DNA of 64,000 nt, taken from Orientia tsutsugamushi str. Boryong. GTDB taxonomy: Bacteria; Pseudomonadota; Alphaproteobacteria; Rickettsiales; Rickettsiaceae. The stretch is from the NCBI RefSeq assembly GCF_000063545.1, contig NC_009488.1:1-64000 (forward strand). Reading direction: 5' to 3'. Position 1 is the first letter of the stretch, and every line of letters starts with the position of its first letter. Of this stretch, positions 57,060-64,000 are shown in pieces. The translations under genes were made by a program, and so were the position numbers. Under the pieces are notes generated by a model. The model saw only the letters and a program-made list of their open reading frames with translations. It had not been told where the DNA came from and did not search any database.

Positions 57060-57480
57060 CTTTTTCTAGCTTAAGTATATAATGCTAGTAATGCAAAATC
57101 TCTTATCAATGTAGTTGCTTCTTCACATAATACTTGTAAAAATTTAGTCATTTCATCGTAACTTAGACGTTTTTCTCTTGCGTGCATTTTATGTTTATCT
57201 ATTCGCTATTAATGTCTTTAATTCTCTTGCTTTTTTTCTAGCTTCTCTAATAGATAAATCTGGATATACACTTATTTTTAATTTTAGCCCATCTTTTTTA
57301 AATTTTTATTCTAAAGACCATGTTTTTCTTCTCTTCCTCTACAGACTAAAAGTAAGAATTTTAGTTTAAGTCCTATTGTATTTGGATCGTGTATGATGAA
57401 TAATTTTTTCCCTTAGAAATTTTAATTTTATTTAATAACCGCTTTGTTAACTTTAATAATATTGAAGGCATAATCATCAC
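57060..57480 (-). pseudogene. int: Integrase remnant of the second RAGE type
   Basis: Reverse-strand text, in broken frames: LTKRLLNKIKISKGKNY, KISVYPDLSIREARKKAREL, then KRLSYDEMTKFLQVLCEEAT and IRDFALLALYT. It matches the integrase at 60837 (RRLSYDEMGRFLQVLCGEAS), not that at 36691. The catalytic part is missing. Confidence 0.75.
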
Positions 57481-57489
57481 ATAATATTA

Positions 57490-57904
57490 ATGTTTATTAT
57501 TAAAGTATTATATTTAATTAAACAACTAGTCTATTTATTTGATAGCAAATTTCTTGTACTAATTTGTTCATTATACATATACCTGATTACCTTAAGTTGC
57601 ATGCTTTGCCAGATCATCAGTTTAACCTCTAGATTGAAAATTATCTCACAATTTCCTATGTTTGTTTTCTACCTATTTTCTACCTATTTTCTACCTATTT
57701 TCTACCTTTGGCTTTATTTTTTTTGTTATATTGACAAATATTGCAAATATATTTATAGTTAAAGTTGAAGATTAATTATAAATATTAATAAAAGTTAACG
57801 TAAGTTAATAATAGGTTCTATAAAGTATAGAAGTTAACAAAAATTAATATTTTTTCTTCTTTATATTTGATATGTCTTTGCTCCTTTATCAGTAGACAAT
57901 GTTT
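57490..57904. repeat. Left arm of an inverted repeat with 11-bp direct repeats
   Basis: 57600-57890 matches, in reverse orientation, 59575-59850. Four tandem units of TTTTCTACCTA stand at 57665-57708. The frames at 57178-57369 and 57490-57762 are not supported as genes. Confidence 0.7.
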
Positions 57905-58223
57905 TCGCAATGAACATTACGTAACTTAAAATTGTCTTTAATTATTGTCCTATTTTCAACTTCAATAAAATCTGCGTCTCTTAGTTCTACTAAGCATTGC
58001 ACAACTCTGAGTTGGCAAATATCTAGCTTATCCTCAAAAAGCTGATAACTTTCCTGTAATTCATCTATATCTTTGTTGTAATAGATATGTAGTCTAAATA
58101 CTATGAATGATAAAAGCTGTTTAAATGTTTTGCTTAATGCTTTTCCATTATCTCCAGTTAGCTTTCTCCATTCTGTGGGAATGACATTTCCAATAAAGTT
58201 ATAAAATATTGTGTCATTATTGT
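57905..58223 (-). pseudogene. Replication-like gene fragment, interrupted by group II intron
   Basis: On the reverse strand from 58223: NDTIFYNFIGN, PTEWRKLTGDNGKALSKTFK, QLLSFIVFRLHIYYNKDIDE, CLVELRDADFIEVENRTIIK. It corresponds to 33350-33650. The start is cut off at 58224 by the intron. An insertion of a few codons (FEDKLDICQ) distinguishes it from the 33-kb copy. Confidence 0.65.
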
Positions 58224-59570
58224 GTAAGCAGGCCTAACCAATTGCTCAATTAGGCCCCTCCTCAGAACCGGACTTGCAGAATTACCGCATCCGGCTCTCA
58301 AAAATAAGATAAGCATTATGCCTTATTTGTTGTCTAGAACATTGAGACAATCTTTCCAATTTTAGGAAAATTTACTCTTTTAAGTATCTCGGTTAGTCTT
58401 TTCCAATTCATCTTACGTTTTCCTCCCATTCTATTGAACCAGTTATATATTGCACGTGTACTTTGGTTGATAAATGAACTTACTCGTCTTTTATTATCAG
58501 ATATACCATGATAGTTGATCCATTCACCTAATAACTCTAATGACTTGTGATAATGTTTGTGTTTTATCTTGCTTGTTTAGCTGACTGACTACGCAAATAT
58601 TTTCTCAGTCCTTTCAGTTTCTCAGTAAAACGATCTCTCCTTGAGGTATATTTTAGTCTCCATGTTGTGCCAAATCTTGATTTGCCCCAATAGCAAGTAA
58701 ATCCAAGAAAATTATAACTTGCGATCTTCTTGTCTTGTTTTGCTAAATTTGCAGCATGGTCTCTACCAGATTTAATCATTTGTGATTTAGCTTCATTGAT
58801 ATTTAGCCCATACTTATTTAACCTTTTAGGCAAAACATCATAAAACCTTTTCGCATCTGTTTCCTTTTCAAAGACAAATACCATATCGTCGCAGTACCTC
58901 ACCATTCCTGTTTGTCCCATTAAGTTTTCTTTGCTGATTTTTGCAAACCAGCTATCTATAACATAATGCAGAAAGACATTTGCCAGAATTGGTGAAACTA
59001 TTGATCCTTGACGACAACCTTCTTTGTTAGTAACTATAGTACCATTTTCTATGATTGGTGTTTCAATCAGTTTCATAACTAGTCTTAGAAATTTCTTGTC
59101 AGATATTCTCTTTCTTAGAAATTCCATCAACTCACAATGCTTGATTGTATTGAAACACTTTGTTATATCAATCTCTACTATAGCCCCTTTATTGAAGTTA
59201 TACGTAAGTCTATTTAACTTCCTTAAAGCATCGTGTGCATTTAATTTAGGTCGAAATCCATAGGAATACTTTAAGAATATTGGCTCAAACACAGAGTTTA
59301 GTATCTTGCTTACTGTAGACTCGATTATCTTATCTTAAAAACATGATATTATCAAAGGTCTTTTGACTCCATCTTCTTTTGGAATTTCCGTTATTCGTGC
59401 AGGTTTAGCCTGATATTTCCCATTGCAAATTCTAGTAAGAAGCGAGAGCAGATTTGCTTTCAACTTCTTACCATAATCCTCTTTGGTTATACCATCTATT
59501 CCTATCGCTTTCTTGCTATCGAGTTCCTTATATTGTTCTTCTAATATCTTTAAATCAATAAGATGTTCTA
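58224..59570 (-). mobile_element. Group II intron, 5'-truncated copy
   Basis: The 3' end (domains V and VI, about 58224-58300) is intact, with the final GCTTAC next to ACAATAATG of the host gene. The 5' RNA and the first maturase codons are missing beyond about 59570. Incomplete reverse transcription during retrohoming produces such 5' truncations. Confidence 0.9.
58334..59570 (-). pseudogene. ltrA: Group II intron reverse transcriptase remnant
   Basis: The RT domain from 59292 (YSYGFRPKLNAHDAL, VRYCDDMVFVFE) is open to 58564, after a GAA-to-TAA stop near 59334 in the motif CFEDKIIES. Near 58585 a four-base duplication (GTCA) is added to the inherited shift; the C-terminus with GEWINYHGISDN is read in another frame to 58334. 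Confidence 0.88.
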
Positions 59571-59926
59571 TAGGTAAAAGTGCAAAGGTAGATCAAATAT
59601 AAGGAAGAAGAAAAGTTAATTTTTATTAACTTCTACACTTTATAGAACCTACTATTAACTTGTGTTAACTTTTATTAATATTTATAATTAATCTTCAACT
59701 TTAACTATAAATGTATTTGCAATATTTGTCAATATAACAAAAAAATTAAAGCAAAAGGTTGAAAATAGGTTGAAAAAAAATTTAGGGAATTTGGGGCCAG
59801 TTTTCAATCTAGAGGTTAATCTAATGATCGAAAAATATATACAATCTAGGATTGATAAGTGATTTTCAAGTTATATGTATTATGAACAAATTAGTATAAA
59901 AAATTTGATATCAAAAAAAGTATAAT
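59571..59926. repeat. Right arm of the inverted repeat, with the 11-bp pair
   Basis: 59575-59850 mirrors 57600-57890. On the minus strand at 59755-59776 stand TTTTCAACCTA and TTTTCAACCTT, exactly the pair seen at 33184-33205. It is upstream of the replication-like fragment if the intron is ignored. Confidence 0.7.
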
Positions 59927-60833
59927 AGACCTCTTTCGAAACTGGTTAAGGTAGATCAAAATTATAAATGCCAGAGATCAAATTAAATCTAAGACCGAAT
60001 CTTTTACGTCTATTTCGATATTTGTCAGCAATAATTTTGAACCGTTTTAGCATAGCAATAACGTTTTCATTGACAACTCTTTTTCCTGCTAACCTACGAT
60101 TATTCTTTTTATCATTTTTAGTTAAAGGATTTTTCTTGCTTTTTTTCTTTGGTAATGCAGAATTATTGTGAATTTTTTGTATACCTTGATATCCTATATC
60201 AGTAATCGCTTTAATCTTAGGATGGATAAGAATTTTGGATTCCTTAAATAATCTAAAGTCATGTTTTTTACCGTTAGAAAAATCTGTACATATTACTTGG
60301 TGTGTTTTCTTGTCTACCACTATTTGAGTCTTTAGTGTATGCCTTTTCTTCTTTCCTGAATAATAGAATTTTTGTTTTTTTTGGGTCTTTCTATTGGACT
60401 CTCAGTAGCATCAATCAAGACTACTTCATAATTCATATCGCTATTCATTAGAGCTTTACGACCTGGAAGAGCAAAGTTTGGGTGTTTAACTAAGGTGTCT
60501 TCTACCCATTTTACAGCTTTATATGCTGAACTTTCACTAATCCCATAGTTCTGACCTATATGAAAATAAGTACGGTATTCTCTAAGGTATTCTAAGGCCA
60601 TCAATAACTGTTCCTCCAAATTGAGCTTATTTTTACGCCCTCCTTTTGATTTCTTAACACCATCAGCTTTCCTCAAAATATCCACCATCTTTGAGAATGT
60701 TCCCTTCCTTACTACTGTTAATCGACGAAATTTTTCATCCTTTAACTCTTTAATCTGATCTAATTTCATTATTACTTCAAATCAGATTTTTATAACACCA
60801 TTTTACATCATTGTATAGTTTCGAAAGAAGTCT
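59927..60833 (-). mobile_element. IS5-type insertion sequence, copy 5 (907 bp, complete)
   Basis: Same ends as copy 2. The outer triplets are AAT on the left and ATT on the right. The first transposase frame has the same protein as copies 2 and 4. It cuts the N-terminus off the integrase at 60837. Confidence 0.94.
59946..60769 (-). CDS. IS5-type transposase in two frames (copy 5)
   Basis: Frame one 60769 to 60332, frame two down to 59946, with the A AAA AAC heptamer between. The second frame differs from copy 4 only in a few residues (for example TDIGYQG for TDTGYQG), and the last residues are NFDLP instead of NFELP. All three DDE residues are present. Confidence 0.88.
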
Positions 60834-60836
60834 ATT

Positions 60837-61682
60837 GAAGAGTATGCCAAAATATATACTATAAACTGGAAAGAGAATGCTGACAGAGTACATACTTATG
60901 CACAAGCATTATATGAAAAAAAGATAAGCAAGATTCGAATGAGTGATATTGAACCAATATTCAATGATATCAGCAAAGAGGGAAAATATGCCACAGCAAA
61001 TGCATTGCTAGCAACCTTACGCACTATATTTAATAAGGCAATAAAATGGGGATTAATAGAAAACAATCCTACTCTAGGGATAGAGCAGCATAAACTGCAA
61101 GCAAGAGAGAGACGTCTAAGTTACGATGAAATGGGTAGATTTTTACAAGTATTATGCGGAGAAGCAAGTCCATTGATAAGAGATTTTGCATTACTAGCGT
61201 TATATACTGGAGCTAGAAAAAGTAATGTGTTAGAGATGGAATGGGACAATATAGATTTTGAAAGAAAAATATGGCATATACCAAAAACTAAGAACGGAAA
61301 GGCGCAAAATATACCATTAACAGATGAGGCAATGGAAATATTGCAAGCAAGGAAATTAATATCTACAAGTAAATGGGTACTACCAAGTTCTACTAGCGAA
61401 AGCGGACACTTATCGCATCCAAATACCGCATGGAAGATAATTTGTGAAAAGGCAAGCATAAAAAATTTCAGAATACACGATCTAAGAAGGACGTTTGCAA
61501 GTTGTATGGGGGATGCAGGCGAAAGTCAGAGGACAATTAGTATAGCATTGAATCATATTAATCCAAACTCAACAATACCTTATACTATAGCTTGTATGGA
61601 GTTAGTACGAGAGTATATGTCTAAGGCTATACAAATAATTAGTGAATGTGCTAGAAGTTATAATATTTATAATACTATCTGA
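60837..61682 (+). pseudogene. int: RAGE integrase of a second type, N-terminus lost
   Basis: The frame opens at the IS border with EYAKIYTINWKENADRVHTY; a start at 60939 gives 247 residues. The catalytic domain is complete: LYTGARKSNVLEMEW (Arg), PKTKNGKAQNIPL (Lys), IHDLRRTFAS and ALNHINPNSTIPYT (His region and likely Tyr). The arm-binding domain of about 120 residues has been removed by the IS. It heads the second tra block. Confidence 0.88.
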
Positions 61683-61797
61683 CTGATATAAACGTTGTGG
61701 TAAGAATAGTGCGATTTCATGTCGCACATGCATATATGAACACTAATTATTGCAGGTAAAATCTGTGTTTGAAGATATTTAGCTAATTTAAACATTA
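61683..61797. other. Integrase-traL junction
   Basis: A short gap with GTCGCACATG-type inverted motif near 61710-61730 (GCGATTTCATGTCGC), possibly a hairpin. The shared tra block starts at 61798. Confidence 0.4.
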
Positions 61798-61807
61798 TAG
61801 TAGCAGA

Positions 61808-62143
61808 ATGAGAAATCTCATGCTACAATTGAGGCTGAAGGTGATTATACAAAATCAAAAATTATGTTGGGCATTATCGAGGCCGTTGAAGTATATGGGT
61901 TTGAGCATTGACGAATGGGGAGTAGTGCTAGCTGGAGTAGCTCCAGGAATTGTACTACTAAACAGCAGGCATGCTAAATTAGGCCTAGCCTTTATGGTTG
62001 GAGGAATTGCTCTATGTTATTGCTTTAAGAAAATTAAGAAGGTATCTGAGAATTTTTTGCTAAAAAGTTTTTTAGTAGCTAAAGGTTTATTGCCAGCTCC
62101 ATTAGGATATCCAAGGCTTTTGGGCAAAAAAGTTGGCAAGTAA
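61808..62143 (+). CDS. traL: TraL, second copy
   Basis: Same protein as at 38069; one silent difference (GTA/GTG). The role and doubt on its start are as given there. Confidence 0.85.
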   Translation: MRNLMLQLRLKVIIQNQKLCWALSRPLKYMGLSIDEWGVVLAGVAPGIVLLNSRHAKLGLAFMVGGIALCYCFKKIKKVSENFLLKSFLVAKGLLPAPLGYPRLLGKKVGK

Positions 62144-62694
62144 TGAATCATCTCTTTAAGTAAAATGCTATACAAGAGCTGGTTAAATATAATAAATGCT
62201 TACTTTCAGTAACTATATTGCTAGCTGCAGCTAATATAATTGCGATAATGGCTGCAATTACCAAAGAAGAAAAGTGGTTATTAATTCCAGCAATGGAGCC
62301 TGATCGTAAAATGATGGTTTCATCAAAAAATTACCATGAAACCTATTTAAAGGAATGGGCAATTTATGTAACGAAACTCTTATTTACTACTTCTCCAAAT
62401 GAGGTAGAAAGACAAATAGCAGACATGAAAGTTGCATCTAGTAATACTGAATCTTTAAATAAATTTTTTCATGATCACTTGCAATTTGTTAAAGGCTCAA
62501 ATGTGTCTTCAGTCTTTTTTCCGAAGAAGGTTGAAGTGATAAAGGATGGAGTATTAATTAGTGGAACGCTTCGTTATTGGTTTAGCGATAGTAAACATAT
62601 AGCTGTCGATAAGACTTACCTTTTGACTTACAAGCGAAGTCCTAATTACCTTTTGTTGTTAACTGGCGTTAAAGAGAATGGAATAAAAAAATGA
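62143..62694 (+). pseudogene. traE: TraE, second copy, same stop at codon 7
   Basis: Identical to 38404-38955 including the TAA at codon 7, so the lesion predates the duplication. Confidence 0.87.
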
Positions 62695-63092
62695 GTATTA
62701 GAATTTTGAGGTTTATGATAGGGTTTATTGCTTTAGTCAAGTTTAGTGATGTATATGCGGTAGAATATGAGTTAGAAGTTGATAATTTGCTGAAGCTTGA
62801 GATTTCTGATAGTGGGCCAACAAGAATTAATCTTAAAGATGAAAAAATCAATGATATTTTTATGTATCCTCAAAATGCAGCCGAAGTTGTAGTTCATGAG
62901 TCTGGATGTTTGTTTATTGCTCCACGAGAAGAAGAAAAGAAGCTTTATTTAACAGTAATAGGAGAACACAAAACAATTCAAGATTTAATGTTAACTTTTA
63001 CTCCAAAAACTCCAAGCCATGTAACGCTTATTAATGCTGCTACAGAAGAAGCTGAAAAGGATAATTCAAAAGGAAAAATAAAATTAGCTTAA
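62691..63092 (+). pseudogene. traK: TraK, second copy, shortened
   Basis: Same 133-residue protein as at 38952, with the same loss of the C-terminal half. Confidence 0.83.
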
Positions 63093-63143
63093 AATGCTAG
63101 TTTTTACTTTAAAGCTTGTTAAGCTCAGCATCAAGCATATTAA

Positions 63144-63668
63144 AACTGCTTCAAAGTAAAATTTCATTATGGAGATATTATTGAAAACAAGGCGGAAGGC
63201 TGGTTGATAGGTGAAGATGGACGTTCTGGAATTAAAGGAATCGTGGTAGATAAATCGTCTAACATAGCAAGCATGGCTGCATTAAATGGAGTATTTAGCA
63301 ATATTGCTAAGTTTCTACAAGCTAAGGCTATTAAACCTGATATGCTACCAACTTTAAACCTAGTAGCTGGAGGTCATCAACAACAAGAGTTTCAGATTGG
63401 AGATGCGCTTCAGTCTGGAGCTTACTCTGGAGCTAGTAATGCTTTTGATAAGCTAGCTGATTTTGCTATAAAACAAGCTGATTCTATGAGCCCAGTCGTT
63501 CTTATTGCGTCAGGTAGAGTCATCGATGTTGTATTTAAAAAAGGTTTTGACTTACGTGAGCACAAGAAGAAGCCACATAATTTAACTTATTCACAATCAA
63601 CTAACAATGAAAAAGTTAATTTGCATAATAAATTCGACCAATCACAAAAGTTAGAGGAGCATTTATAA
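63144..63668 (+). pseudogene. traB: TraB, second copy, N-terminally truncated
   Basis: Same as 39405-39929; the traK-traB deletion junction is identical. Confidence 0.82.
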
Positions 63669-63958
63669 TGAAGTTTTTATTATTGCTATTGGGCTGTATG
63701 AGCCTAACAAGCTTCTTTTTCGAAAGTAATTTTGATTGTAAAATTCCTAAAGGGCAAAAATGTAAGTCTTTATATGAAATAAAGAAAATGGCTGCTCAAG
63801 GAGTTTTTGACCCTGATAATGTTGAGAAAGTTGAAACATCAAAAATTAAATCAAAAAGGCGTTGTGTTCTATACTGTAAGCGATCTAAAGCAGTTCAAGG
63901 TGTAGCTGTTGTTAACACTTCACCTAAAAAACCAAAAATGAGTGATATTGCAACTTAA
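63668..63958 (+). CDS. traV: TraV-like lipoprotein, second copy
   Basis: Same 96-residue protein as at 39929. The window ends 42 bases later, still inside the shared block. Confidence 0.78.
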   Translation: MKFLLLLLGCMSLTSFFFESNFDCKIPKGQKCKSLYEIKKMAAQGVFDPDNVEKVETSKIKSKRRCVLYCKRSKAVQGVAVVNTSPKKPKMSDIAT

Positions 63959-64000
63959 AAATGATTTATGTGATAATATAGGTTAAATTACTATATCTCT

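Noticed and set aside
57178-57762. Two short hydrophobic plus-strand frames
   Set aside because: The first is the complement of an integrase remnant and the second overlaps a repeat arm; both are T-rich artefacts.
1-64000. tRNA and rRNA genes
   Set aside because: I looked for the T-loop pattern and acceptor-like stems and saw none that are convincing; a dedicated tRNA search would be decisive.

Overview
The window looks like the dnaA-proximal part of the chromosome of a Rickettsiales bacterium, almost certainly Orientia (scrub typhus agent; strain not assignable from sequence alone). The reasons are very low G+C, a Rickettsiales-type core (dnaA, dnaN, a split P-type vir operon, nrdAB lacking an ATP-cone, tolB, lpdA, trxB), and very heavy invasion by degraded conjugative elements of the RAGE type (F-like tra genes plus Ti-like traA/traD, integrases, SpoT/RelA hydrolase, histidine kinase, TPR and ankyrin fragments).

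Layout. 1-8.4 kb: dnaA, dnaN, then a tightly overlapping virB8-virB9-virB10-virB11-virD4 operon. 8.4-10.4 kb: scrap of insertion sequences. 10.4-12.2 kb: a 599-residue protein with the hallmarks of a phosphoinositide/PI4K-like kinase, a good candidate substrate of the vir system. 12.2-18.7 kb: palindromic MITE-like repeats, a dnaB fragment, a group II intron sitting inside an IS630-type remnant, and a photolyase gene broken by point lesions and an IS5-type element. 18.7-25.7 kb: ordinary chromosome (trxB, AEC permease, tolB, lpdA, an NDUFAF5-like methyltransferase, an unknown 201-residue protein), with a solitary bridge-RNA-like sequence between tolB and lpdA. 25.7-29.8 kb: RAGE remnant (traA/traD, TPR) and a complete IS110-type element. 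30-33 kb: nrdA-nrdB. 33-36.2 kb: fragments of a replication-like gene, dnaB, IS110 and group II intron arranged as inverted repeats. 36.4-46.5 kb: a RAGE with integrase, traL-E-K-B-V-U, a chimeric traD end, an Rpn nuclease, a (p)ppGpp hydrolase and kinase remnants. 46.7-50.3 kb: a 44-residue-repeat protein and an AmiD-like amidase. 50.3-55.8 kb: decayed IS and integrase scrap with an ankyrin-like fragment. 55.8-56.7 kb: a secreted lipase-like hydrolase. 57-60.8 kb: a second replication-like fragment cut by a group II intron, between inverted repeats carrying 11-bp direct repeats. 60.8-64 kb: another integrase followed by a near-identical second copy of traL-E-K-B-V, which the window end cuts through.

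How the parts fit: the vir operon is the intact secretion machine; the kinase-like protein, ankyrin-like fragment, lipase and repeat protein are candidate host-interaction factors. The tra genes are mostly truncated, fused or frameshifted, and both tra copies share the same lesions, so they were amplified after decay. Mobile DNA falls into five families: a 907-bp IS5-like element with a classical A AAA AAC frameshift signal; 143-144-bp MITEs made from its right end; a larger palindromic MITE; IS630 and IS982 scraps; and IS110 plus group II intron copies.
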